Shown one piece after another: positions 32,609 to 40,382 of a stretch of 64,000 bases of DNA. The translations under genes were made by a program, and so were the position numbers. Source of the stretch: JAUQQI01 sp040289115 (GTDB lineage Bacteria; Chloroflexota; Dehalococcoidia; JAUQQI01); the NCBI GenBank assembly GCA_040289115.1, contig PSKS01000002.1, positions 1 through 64,000 of the forward strand. The letters are read 5' to 3'. Each line of letters begins with the position of its first letter. Positions within the stretch are counted from its first letter, which is position 1. Below the pieces are notes generated by a model. That model saw only the letters and a list, made by a program, of their open reading frames with translations, ran no database searches and was not told where the DNA came from.

Positions 32609-33344
32609 GCTAAAGAAGGTTTCCAAGCGGTTTGGGGGGCTTTGGGCCAACCGGGAGGTAAGCTTTAAGGTCTTTTCCGGGGAGGTCTTAGGCCTTATCG
32701 GCCCCAATGGGGCGGGCAAAACCACCCTCTTTAACGTGATTACGGGGTTTTTAAGGCCCGATTCGGGCCAAATCCTTTTTGCAGGCCAAGACATAACGGG
32801 CTGGCCGCCCGATAAGGTCTGCCGGGCTGGGATCGCCCGGACCTTCCAACTGGTAAGGGTCTTTCGGGGACTTAGTGTCTTTGAAAACGTGCTGATTGGC
32901 GCCCTCTTGCGCAACCCCAAGCCTAAGGCGGCAGCCGAACTTACCCGCCAGCTGATCGAGCTTACGGGCCTAAGGCCCTGGGCCGAGGAGCTGGTTGACG
33001 GGCTGCCGATAGCCGTAAAGAAGCGGGTTGAACTTGCCCGGGCGCTGGCCACGGGCCCGAAGCTTCTGCTTTTAGATGAGGTTATGGCCGGACTTAACCC
33101 TAAAGAGCGCCAGGAGGCCGTCGAGCTGGTCCGCCGCTTGAAATCCGAGCTAAAGGTTACGGTGCTGATGGTTGAGCACGTGATGGAGGTTCTGATGCCC
33201 CTTTCCGACCGGGTGGTGGTCTTAGACTTCGGGGTAAAGATTGCCGAAGGCAGGCCCGAAGAAGTCGTTAAGGACCCGGAGGTGATAAAGGCCTACCTTG
33301 GGGAGCGCTATGCTGCGGGTTTCGGAAGTCTGGGCGGGCTATGA
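32589..33344 (+). CDS. livG: Branched-chain-type ABC ATPase LivG
   Basis: 251-residue ATPase with Walker A GPNGAGKTT near residue 38 and Walker B LLLLDEVMAGLNP. The signature helix reads DGLPIAVKKRVELARAL instead of the usual LSxGQ-like form; a degenerate signature of this type is known in some LivG-like proteins. The start is TTG 32589, well supported by GGGAGG six bases upstream. It overlaps livF by 35 bp. Confidence 0.94.
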   Translation: MEGPLLELKKVSKRFGGLWANREVSFKVFSGEVLGLIGPNGAGKTTLFNVITGFLRPDSGQILFAGQDITGWPPDKVCRAGIARTFQLVRVFRGLSVFENVLIGALLRNPKPKAAAELTRQLIELTGLRPWAEELVDGLPIAVKKRVELARALATGPKLLLLDEVMAGLNPKERQEAVELVRRLKSELKVTVLMVEHVMEVLMPLSDRVVVLDFGVKIAEGRPEEVVKDPEVIKAYLGERYAAGFGSLGGL

Positions 33345-34014
33345 GGGAAGCTTAGCCCTCTTTGGCTTAAGCCTTGAGGTTGCGCCCGGGCAGGTGGTGG
33401 CGCTGGTGGGGGCCAATGGGGCGGGCAAAAGCACGACATTAAGGGTGATTTCGGGGCTTTTGCGGCCGGAGGCGGGGGAGGTCTGGTTTGAGGGCCGGCG
33501 CATCGACGGTTTAAGGCCCCATGAGATTGCGGCCTTGGGCATTGCACACGTTCCGGAGGGGCGACGGATTTTTGGGCGTCTCTCGGTTCTAGACAACCTT
33601 TACCTTGGGGCTTACCTTAGGCGGGATGGGGCCGAAAGGCGCAAAAACTTAGAGCGGGTCTTTGGGCTATTCCCGGTCCTTTATGAGCGGCGGCATCAGC
33701 TGGCGGGGACCCTAAGCGGTGGGGAGCAGCAGATGCTGGCTATTGGGCGGGGGCTGATGTTAACCCCGAAGCTTTTGATGCTGGATGAGCCATCGCTGGG
33801 GCTTTCGCCGAAACTTGTGGACCGGATTTTCGATGCCATAGCGGAAATCAAAAGGCAGGGGACGACGGTGCTTTTGGTGGAGCAGAACCTGGCCGAAACC
33901 TTAGAGCTGGCCGATTACGCCTACGTCTTGCAGACGGGGCGGGTGACGCTCGAGGGCCCCGGCCCCAAGCTCTTAGAAAGCGAGCTTATCCGCTCGGCCT
34001 ACCTCGGCCTCTAA
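33310..34014 (+). CDS. livF: Branched-chain-type ABC ATPase LivF
   Basis: 234-residue ATPase with Walker A GANGAGKST, a canonical signature LSGGEQQMLAIGRGLM, and Walker B LLMLDEPSLGLSP. ATG 33310 is preferred over TTG 33298 because GGGGAG lies just before it and the TTG has no ribosome binding site. It is the last gene of the transporter operon. LivF has the canonical signature while LivG does not, so the two ATP sites of the heterodimer may be unequal. Confidence 0.94.
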   Translation: MLRVSEVWAGYEGSLALFGLSLEVAPGQVVALVGANGAGKSTTLRVISGLLRPEAGEVWFEGRRIDGLRPHEIAALGIAHVPEGRRIFGRLSVLDNLYLGAYLRRDGAERRKNLERVFGLFPVLYERRHQLAGTLSGGEQQMLAIGRGLMLTPKLLMLDEPSLGLSPKLVDRIFDAIAEIKRQGTTVLLVEQNLAETLELADYAYVLQTGRVTLEGPGPKLLESELIRSAYLGL

Positions 34015-34074
34015 TAAAGAACCTCGGCCTCCCGGCCGACGGGACCTACGTCTACCTGGATACCGCTTGAGGCC

Positions 34075-35046
34075 TTAAGCCCAGCCGTCCAGGGCCCAGC
34101 GCCGAACGGCCCCCTCGTCCAGCTCAAGCCCATGCCCCGGTGCCTCCAGCAAAACCAGACCCCCATCCTTAAGCTCAACCTCAGGATTGGCCAGGAGCCG
34201 CCCAAAATTGAAAACCCCATACCCGTGAAAATACTCAACCCACCGACCATTCGGCGTGGCCGCCACCAGGTGAGCATGCAGCTGGTGAAACCAGTGGGGC
34301 GCCACCGAAACCCCGTATCCTGCTGCCAGCGCCCCAATCCGCCGAAACTCGGTTATGCCACCGCAAACAGCCGCATCCGGCTGCAAAACCGCCGCCTCCC
34401 TCTCCAAGAGGGCCTTAAAACCCCAGCGGGTCCCCTCAATCTCCCCGGTGGCCACCGGCACCCGGGTCGCCCGGGCTACCGCCGCATGCCCCTCCACGTC
34501 ATCGGGCAAAAGCGGCTCCTCAATCCAGCCGGGATAGTACGGCTCAAAGTGCCGAACCGCCGCCACCGCATCGGTCGCATCGGCCCAAGCATTATTGGCG
34601 TCTAAAAAGATTTCGACCTCTTCCCCCACCGCCCGACGCACCGCCTCCAGCCGCCGGGCATCCTCTGCCGGCGAAAGCCGCCCAACCTTGATCTTGACCG
34701 CCCGAAAGCCAAGGGCCAGGTAACCTTCACACTCGGCCGCAAGCTCTTTTAGCCCCTTGCCCTCGGCGTAGTATCCGCCGCTGGCATAGGCCGGGACCCC
34801 GTCGGGCCTGAAGGCCCCCAGGTAGCGAAAGAGGGGCAGGCCGGCCGACCTCGAAAGCAGGTCCCATAAGGCGATGTCCACGGCGCTTAAGGCCCGCAAG
34901 ACGGCCCCCCTTCGGCCGTGCAGGAGGGCCTCCCGGTACATTAAGTCCCAGAGCCGTTCGACCTCGGTGGCATCCCGGCCGAGGATGATGTCTTTAAAAA
35001 GCTCCCTTACGGCCAGGGCGGGGATGCCCCCGGCCCGGTGGCCCAA
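34075..35046 (-). pseudogene. N-terminally truncated mandelate-racemase/enolase-superfamily gene
   Basis: The 323 codons from TTG 35046 cover the family's barrel domain: KIKVG with the KxK pair, metal ligands in IFLDANNAW, WIEEPL and ATGEIEG, and a His in VAPHWFHQLHAH, as in the mandelate racemase and sugar-acid dehydratase subgroup. Full-length members are about 370-390 residues. The first 45-60 residues, which form the capping domain that closes the active site, are missing: an in-frame stop lies at 35059-35061 and no other frame upstream encodes them. The barrel is otherwise intact, so this is a 5' deletion or a recent loss. It could still be made as a short form. Confidence 0.7.
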
Positions 35047-35125
35047 ATAATGGCAACTTTACGAACTAACCACCCCCGGCGCGCCCGGAAGCCCCAAGGA
35101 GCCTGCTTACAGGCCGCTTAATTTG

Positions 35126-35143
35126 CTAAAATACCTATTTTAG
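35126..35143 (+). promoter_or_regulatory. -10 box inside a palindrome, M16 peptidase promoter
   Basis: CTAAAAT (35126-35132), ACCT, and ATTTTAG (35137-35143) form a perfect 7-bp dyad with a 4-base centre. The candidate -10 TAAAAT (35127-35132) lies within it. This repeats the arrangement at 29390-29407 with a different sequence. The -35 region is weak. Confidence 0.45.
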
Positions 35144-35153
35144 GAACCGCACG

Positions 35154-36416
35154 ATGTACACGCGAACGACCCTCCCCAACGGCCTTCGGGTCCTCCTCGG
35201 CGAGCTACCGTCAGCCCGGTCGGTGAGCGTTTGCCTCTTTATTGGCATCGGCTCCCGCTACGAACCCGACGAGCTGGCGGGGGTCTCCCACTTCATCGAG
35301 CACATGGTCTTTAAAGGCACCGGCCGCTGGCCCGAGGCCCGGCTTATCAGCGAGGCCATCGAATCCACCGGCGGCACCCTTAACGCGGCTACCGACCGGG
35401 AACTTACAGTCTACTGGGCGAAAGTTCCGGCCCAGCACTTCCGGGTAGCCGCCGAGGTGATCATCGACCTGGTCCGCAACCCCCTCTTTCCCCCGGCCGA
35501 GCTGGAAAAGGAGCGGCAGGTTATCCTCGAGGAGCTGCGGATGGTTAACGATACGCCCCAGCAGCTGGTGGACCTGCTCATCGACCAGGTGATGTGGCCC
35601 AACCAGCCCATTGGCCGGGATGTGGCCGGAACCAAAGAGTCCGTCTCGGCCATGAGCCTCAACCAGCTCGTGGACTTCTGGGCCAGGACTTACGGCCCCA
35701 ACAATGCGGTCGTGGCTGTGGCCGGCCGCTTCAACCCCGAAGAGGTCCTCGACCTGCTTTATACCAACCTACACGACTGGGAACCAGCCGATCCCCCACC
35801 CTTTACCCCGGCCACCGAGCCCGACTCGGGGCCCCGAGTTGGCGGTGTCTACCGCCGAACGGAGCAGGCCCACTTCTGCCTGGCCGCCCCAGGCTTAGCC
35901 ATTACGGACCCCGACCGCCCCACCCTCGACCTCCTTAACGTTATCCTCGGCGATGGGATGAGCAGCCGGCTCTTCCTCGAGCTGCGGGAACGGCGGGGCA
36001 TTGTCTATGACGTCCACAGTTATGTCGAGTATCTCCGGGATACCGGCTCGGAGACCATCTATGCCGGGGTCGAGCCGGCTCGGCTGCCGGAGGCCCTCGC
36101 CGCCGTCGTCGAGCAGCTCGGCCAGCTAACGGTCCGGGTCGACGAGGCCGAGCTTAAAAGGGCCCAGGACCTGGTGAAGGGGCGACTGGAGCTCAGGCTG
36201 GAGGATACCCGCAGTTACGCCGGCTGGCTGGGAACCCAAGAGCTTCTCACCGGAAAGGTTATGACCGTCGACGAGATGATGGCCGAAGTCGACCGGGTGA
36301 GCCCCGATGACATTGTGCGCCTCGCCCGCCGGCTCTTCCGAAGAGACCGGCTTAATCTGGCGGTAGTGGGCCCCATTCGCCGGCCCGAACGGCTGGCAAC
36401 CCTGCTTAGCCTCTAG
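35154..36416 (+). CDS. M16-family zinc peptidase
   Basis: 420-residue pitrilysin-type peptidase resembling mitochondrial processing peptidase beta and bacterial PqqL/YmxG-like proteins. The inverted zinc motif HxxEH reads HFIEHMVFKGT near residue 44, and the downstream Glu ligand is in the ESTGGTLNAATDRE to PAELEKERQVILEEL region. The second half shows the usual inactive repeat (GDGMSSRLFLELRERRGIVYDV). No signal peptide is present, so it probably acts in the cytoplasm. Its stop overlaps the HAD gene stop by 4 bp. Confidence 0.95.
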   Translation: MYTRTTLPNGLRVLLGELPSARSVSVCLFIGIGSRYEPDELAGVSHFIEHMVFKGTGRWPEARLISEAIESTGGTLNAATDRELTVYWAKVPAQHFRVAAEVIIDLVRNPLFPPAELEKERQVILEELRMVNDTPQQLVDLLIDQVMWPNQPIGRDVAGTKESVSAMSLNQLVDFWARTYGPNNAVVAVAGRFNPEEVLDLLYTNLHDWEPADPPPFTPATEPDSGPRVGGVYRRTEQAHFCLAAPGLAITDPDRPTLDLLNVILGDGMSSRLFLELRERRGIVYDVHSYVEYLRDTGSETIYAGVEPARLPEALAAVVEQLGQLTVRVDEAELKRAQDLVKGRLELRLEDTRSYAGWLGTQELLTGKVMTVDEMMAEVDRVSPDDIVRLARRLFRRDRLNLAVVGPIRRPERLATLLSL

Positions 36417-37132
36417 GCCGCCCCGTCCAGCAGGACGAGCAGTTCCGCCAGGGAGGTTATTACCGGGCAGTCGGCCGGCGGATTTGTCCCTTTGCGGTCG
36501 ATGAGGATGGGCTGAATTCCCGCCACCCGGGCCCCAAGCACATCCGTCCAGTAGGTGTCCCCCACGTGGATGGCCTGACTTGGGCTCACCCCGGCCTGAC
36601 GCAAGGCCAGCTCGAAAAAGTGAGGATTGGGCTTGGCTACTCCCAATTCCCCCGAGGTAAGGACGAAGTCTAGGTGGTCCAAAAGGCCGTGGGCAGCCAG
36701 AATCTTCTCCAAGGGGCCCGTCCAGTCCGAAATCACCCCTTGGCGGAACCCCCGATGTCGCAGCTCCGCCAGGGTCCCGGGCACGTCAGGGTACGGCTGC
36801 CACAGCCCGGGGTCTTCGAAGGCCCGGATGATCTCCTCGGCCCACTCCTTTAGCCGGGCATCGTCGGCCTCCACCCCGGCCGCCCGCAGGGCAGTGCTAT
36901 AGTAGTTCCGCCACATGGCCAGGATCCGGCCTCGGTCGGACCAGATGTCCCGGTCGGCCCGAACCACCTCCAGGTAGTAATCCTCAGCCCGCCCAAGCCC
37001 CAGTCGGAGGGCATCCAGGTCGGCGTCGACCCCATGCCGGGCAAGCACCAGGGCCATGACCTCCTGAAGTAGGAGGCTCGGCCCGATTAACGTCATACCG
37101 GCATCAAAAAAGACTGCTCGTACGGCCTTCAT
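36413..37132 (-). CDS. HAD-superfamily hydrolase
   Basis: 239-residue HAD hydrolase of the haloacid-dehalogenase/phosphatase branch. Motif I is FFDAGMTL, with the nucleophilic Asp; the second Asp of DxD is Gly, as in dehalogenase-like members. Motif II is VISDWTG, motif III Lys is in VAKPNPHFF, and motif IV is HVGDTYWTDVLGA. An alpha-helical cap lies between motifs I and II. Substrate unknown. The alpha/beta hydrolase gene lies 13 bp upstream on the same strand. Confidence 0.9.
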   Translation of the reverse strand: MKAVRAVFFDAGMTLIGPSLLLQEVMALVLARHGVDADLDALRLGLGRAEDYYLEVVRADRDIWSDRGRILAMWRNYYSTALRAAGVEADDARLKEWAEEIIRAFEDPGLWQPYPDVPGTLAELRHRGFRQGVISDWTGPLEKILAAHGLLDHLDFVLTSGELGVAKPNPHFFELALRQAGVSPSQAIHVGDTYWTDVLGARVAGIQPILIDRKGTNPPADCPVITSLAELLVLLDGAA

Positions 37133-37145
37133 TGTCAGGGCTTGC

Positions 37146-37958
37146 TTAGCGAAAACCGAAGAACTCTTCTAGGGCCGCCAAAAACTCGGCAGGGTTGTCC
37201 TCTTGCAGGGTGTGCGCGGCCCGGCGAATCACCCGCAGCCAGCCGTTGGGGAGGACCTGAACCATCCGCTCGGCCACATCCTGGTCCAGGATGGGGCTTT
37301 CCTCCCCCCGGAGCACTAGGGTCGGACACCTGACGCGCTTAAGGATGTCCCAGTAGTCAATCTCGGGCACGGCCCGGATCCCCTGCCGCAGGGCCGGGTC
37401 CCACTTCCAGACGTATCGGCCGTCGGGCCGCCGTCTGAGGCTGTGGGCGGCGATGAACCGGGCATAGTCCGCCGTAATATACGGGTTACCCCGCCGGAGC
37501 CGCTCGGCTGCCTCCTCGACGGACCCAAAGGATTCCGGCTCCGGCTCGGTCTGCCGCTGGGACCACCGGCGGGATATCTCCGGCCCGATATCCACAATAA
37601 CCAGTCGCCCGACCCGGTCCGGCTTTTCGGCGGCGTACACCAGCCCGACTCGGCCGCCCATGGAAAGGCCGACCAGGTCGAACCGGCCCAGGCCCAGGCG
37701 GTCTACGAACCGGTCCAGAACGGCCACATACCCCTGAATCGTGTAGCCTTCCGCCAGGGAGTCGGAGTCCCCGTGGCCCGGCAGGTCCGGGGCAATAACC
37801 CGGAAGTGTCCCGCCAGTTCGGGGGCCACCGGCTGCCAGGCATAGGCATTGCCAGTATACCCGTGGAGCAGGACCAGTGGCGGCCGGGTCGGTTCGCCCC
37901 ATTCCAGATAGTGCAGTCGAACACCATTGACCTGGGCAAAATTACTCCGTGGGTCCAC
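37146..37958 (-). CDS. Alpha/beta hydrolase
   Basis: 270-residue alpha/beta-fold hydrolase. The oxyanion segment is VLLHGYTGNAYAW, the nucleophile elbow GLSMGG near residue 97, the acid Asp in PILDQDVAERM, and the catalytic His in RRAAHTLQED. The start is GTG 37958, five bases after GGAGGG. It resembles broad esterase/lactonase/C-C hydrolase groups and cannot be assigned a substrate. Confidence 0.9.
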   Translation of the reverse strand: MDPRSNFAQVNGVRLHYLEWGEPTRPPLVLLHGYTGNAYAWQPVAPELAGHFRVIAPDLPGHGDSDSLAEGYTIQGYVAVLDRFVDRLGLGRFDLVGLSMGGRVGLVYAAEKPDRVGRLVIVDIGPEISRRWSQRQTEPEPESFGSVEEAAERLRRGNPYITADYARFIAAHSLRRRPDGRYVWKWDPALRQGIRAVPEIDYWDILKRVRCPTLVLRGEESPILDQDVAERMVQVLPNGWLRVIRRAAHTLQEDNPAEFLAALEEFFGFR

Positions 37959-38018
37959 CGCAGCCCTCCTCTCTCATTGTAGCCCATTGGGGAAGCTGCC
38001 TGCTGGCTGCGTATGTGG

Positions 38019-38024
38019 CATAAT
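38019..38024 (+). promoter_or_regulatory. -10 box immediately upstream of the P-loop kinase gene
   Basis: CATAAT ends 10 bases before ATG 38035, which would give a transcript with only a few leader bases. The nearest purine run (GGAG) abuts the ATG and cannot act as a normal ribosome binding site. Confidence 0.4.
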
Positions 38025-38034
38025 TCGGCAGGAG

Positions 38035-38523
38035 ATGCAGACCCAGTGGCGCCGCCCGCCGGTAAAGCTTTACGTCCTGGTCGGCATACCCGGCTCCGGC
38101 AAGACGACCTACGCCCGCAGGTATCTTTCGGACAAGTGGCGGGTGTGCATGGATGACCTCCGCTTTATGCTGAGCGTTGAGCCCTACGCCGAACCCCTGC
38201 AGCCGGTGGTGATAGAGCTGGAGCATATTATCCTGGAGCGGCTCCTTGCCGGTATCAACTCCCGGTTTAACGACATCGTTGTGGATGCCACCTCGGTGAC
38301 CCGGGAGCGGCGCCGCCGCTATATCGAGCTGGCCCGTAAGCACGGGGCCCGCCCGGTAGCCATCTTTATTCAGACGCCCTTGGAGGTGGCCCTGGTCCGC
38401 AACCGGCAGCGGGCCAACGTCATCCCCGAGGCGGTGATCCACCGGATGCACCAGATGCTGGAGCCCCCGACCCGGGAGGAAGGCTTCGAGTACGTCATCA
38501 CGGTGGTGGATTTCTCCGTCTAG
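38035..38523 (+). CDS. P-loop kinase (polynucleotide-kinase-like)
   Basis: 162-residue small AAA/zeta-toxin-like P-loop protein. Walker A is GIPGSGKTT near residue 18, a conserved Asp pair lies in WRVCMDDLRFML, then DIVVDATSVTRERRRRYIELA, and a lid arginine region RNRQRANVIPEAVIHRM. This is the plan of the 5'-hydroxyl polynucleotide kinase domain and related small kinases. The substrate (RNA end, nucleotide or small molecule) is not determined. There is no neighbouring RNA ligase or phosphatase in the window. Confidence 0.85.
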   Translation: MQTQWRRPPVKLYVLVGIPGSGKTTYARRYLSDKWRVCMDDLRFMLSVEPYAEPLQPVVIELEHIILERLLAGINSRFNDIVVDATSVTRERRRRYIELARKHGARPVAIFIQTPLEVALVRNRQRANVIPEAVIHRMHQMLEPPTREEGFEYVITVVDFSV

Positions 38524-38978
38524 GCCGGGAGCTCGGGCCGGGCCAAGACGCCCCGGCCCAGCCGGCGCCGAAGCTCGGCCGGAAGCTTCACGTAGAGCCC
38601 CCGGCCTTCGGCCACCACCTCCCCGGCCGGGTTGGTGATGCGCCCGGCCAGAAGGTAACCTCGACCGGCGGCCCGCTCCACCCACCCTTCAAGGTTGAGG
38701 GTTTCGCCGATGCGGGCCGGCCGGGCATAACGCACCTCCACCCTGCCGGTGAGCACCCAGTCCCCCCGAAGGTAGGCGGCCCGGCTTATAACCTCGTCCA
38801 GGAGGGCGAATAGGATCCCCCCGTGAACCAGGCCCGGGAAGCCCTGGTGGCCCTCATCGGGCGTAAAATGGGCCCAAACCCGCCCATCCCCGGTGTGGAA
38901 GACCACCTTAAGGCCGATGGGATTCTCCCAGCCGCAGACGAAGCACATCCGGTAGGCCGGCTGGACCTCAGACCCCAT
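38520..38978 (-). CDS. PaaI-like hot-dog thioesterase
   Basis: 152-residue hot-dog-fold protein. The N-terminal CFVCGWENPIGLKV is typical of the PaaI/YbgC-like thioesterase subgroup, and GLVHGGILFALLDEV carries the active-site HGG and acidic residue. It starts within the end of fabF (11 bp overlap) and so is coupled to fatty-acid synthesis. It likely hydrolyses an acyl-CoA or acyl-ACP thioester. Confidence 0.88.
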   Translation of the reverse strand: MGSEVQPAYRMCFVCGWENPIGLKVVFHTGDGRVWAHFTPDEGHQGFPGLVHGGILFALLDEVISRAAYLRGDWVLTGRVEVRYARPARIGETLNLEGWVERAAGRGYLLAGRITNPAGEVVAEGRGLYVKLPAELRRRLGRGVLARPELPA

Positions 38979-40251
38979 CGAACCGCGTGAAGACCAGGCA
39001 GGCGTTCTGACCCCCGAAGCCGAAGCTGTTGGAGAGGGCGACCCGGACGTTAGCTCGACGGGCCTTGTGGGGCACATAGTCCAGGTCGCACTGGGGGTCG
39101 GGATATTCCAGGTTGATGGTGGGGTGGATGATGCCGTCGGTTATGGTTTTGATGCAGGCGACCGCCTCCAGGGCCCCGGCCCCGCCCAGGGCGTGGCCGA
39201 CCATCGACTTGGTGGCGCTTACGGGAATCGAGTAGGCCCGCTCCCCGAAGACTTTCTTGATGGCTACTGTCTCCGCTACATCCCCCAGGGGAGTGGAAGT
39301 GGCGTGGGCGTTTATGTAATCGACGTCATCCGGGGTGAGACCGGCATCCGCAAGGGCCGCCCGCATCACCCGGACCTCCCCATCTGCCTCCGGGTCCGGG
39401 GCCACCAGGTGGTAGGCGTCGGCCGAAACCCCGTATCCGGCAATTTCGGCCAGGATCGGCGCATCCCGGCGCAGGGCGTGGTCCAGGGCCTCCACCACCA
39501 GCACCGCCGCCCCCTCGGCCGGCACGAACCCGTCCCGCTTCGCGTCAAAGGGCCGGCTGGCCCGTTCCGGATGCTCGTTCTGGGTGGAAAGGGCCCGCAG
39601 GACGGAGAAGGCCGCCAGACCGAACTCGGAGATACCGGCCTCCGTTCCCCCCGTCACCATGACGTCGGCCGCGCCCCGTCGGATAACCTCCACGGCCTCC
39701 CCAATCGCGTGGGTTGAGGCGGCGCAGGCGGTGACCACGGTGGCATTGTAGCCTTTAAGACCGAAAACGATGCTCACCTGCGAGGCCGCCATGTTGGGCA
39801 GGATCAAGGGCACGAAAAGGGGCGTGATACGCATCCCCCCCCGGGTAAGGAGGACCCGGGCCTCCCGGTCAATAACGTCAAAGGCCCCGTTGCCGTTCCC
39901 CAAAAGGACGCCGACCCGGGTCCGGTCAACCTTTTCCAGGTTCAGGTTGGCGGCCTCAAGGGCCTGTCGGGTGGCGGCCACCGCAAACTGGGTAAACCGG
40001 GCCATCCGCTTGACCTCCCGGCCGTCAATATAGTCTTTTGGGTCGAAGTTCTTCACTTCCCCGGCGATCTGACAGGGGTAGCCGGTGGGGTCGATGAGGG
40101 TCATCCGGCCAATGCCCGACTTGCCGTTAATCAGGCTGGCCCAGAACTCATCGACGGTATTGCCCACGCAGCTTATAACCCCAAGGCCGGTGACCACAAC
40201 CCGACGGCGCCCCCGGCGGTCCAGGGTGGAGGTTTTCCGGGACGTAGCCAT
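38968..40251 (-). CDS. fabF: Beta-ketoacyl-ACP synthase II
   Basis: Elongating ketosynthase of type II fatty-acid synthesis. ATG 40251 gives 427 residues beginning MATSRKTSTLDRRGRRR, then VVVTGLGVISCVGN. The catalytic Cys is in VVTACAASTHAIGEA, and the two His are in NAHATSTPLGD and KSMVGHALGGAGA. An upstream TTG (40332) lies outside the predicted transcript and is rejected. A thioesterase overlaps its 3' end. No acpP or fabG lies nearby, so it stands apart from a fab cluster. Confidence 0.95.
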   Translation of the reverse strand: MATSRKTSTLDRRGRRRVVVTGLGVISCVGNTVDEFWASLINGKSGIGRMTLIDPTGYPCQIAGEVKNFDPKDYIDGREVKRMARFTQFAVAATRQALEAANLNLEKVDRTRVGVLLGNGNGAFDVIDREARVLLTRGGMRITPLFVPLILPNMAASQVSIVFGLKGYNATVVTACAASTHAIGEAVEVIRRGAADVMVTGGTEAGISEFGLAAFSVLRALSTQNEHPERASRPFDAKRDGFVPAEGAAVLVVEALDHALRRDAPILAEIAGYGVSADAYHLVAPDPEADGEVRVMRAALADAGLTPDDVDYINAHATSTPLGDVAETVAIKKVFGERAYSIPVSATKSMVGHALGGAGALEAVACIKTITDGIIHPTINLEYPDPQCDLDYVPHKARRANVRVALSNSFGFGGQNACLVFTRFDGV

Positions 40252-40317
40252 AAGATTGCTTACGCTCGGCTCCCTTGCGCCTAAAAAAGCGGCCCCATGG
40301 GCCAGATACCGCAAGTC

Positions 40318-40347
40318 ATTATAAGTCCCCAAGGGTTTGACAGTCCA
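40318..40347 (-). promoter_or_regulatory. Promoter of fabF
   Basis: On the minus strand TGGACT (40347-40342) is followed after 18 bp by TATAAT (40323-40318). It overlaps the -35 box of the divergent glycosyltransferase promoter, so the two promoters compete for the same DNA. Confidence 0.5.
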
Positions 40348-40366
40348 GCTTCGGGGCTGGTATGTT
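40337..40366 (+). promoter_or_regulatory. Promoter of the trehalose-phosphate-synthase-like gene
   Basis: A perfect TTGACA (40337-40342) is followed after 18 bp by TATGTT (40361-40366). The predicted transcript begins near 40373, downstream of ATG 40362, which argues for the second ATG at 40383. Confidence 0.45.
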
Positions 40367-40382
40367 CGGGCGGAAGCGGGCC

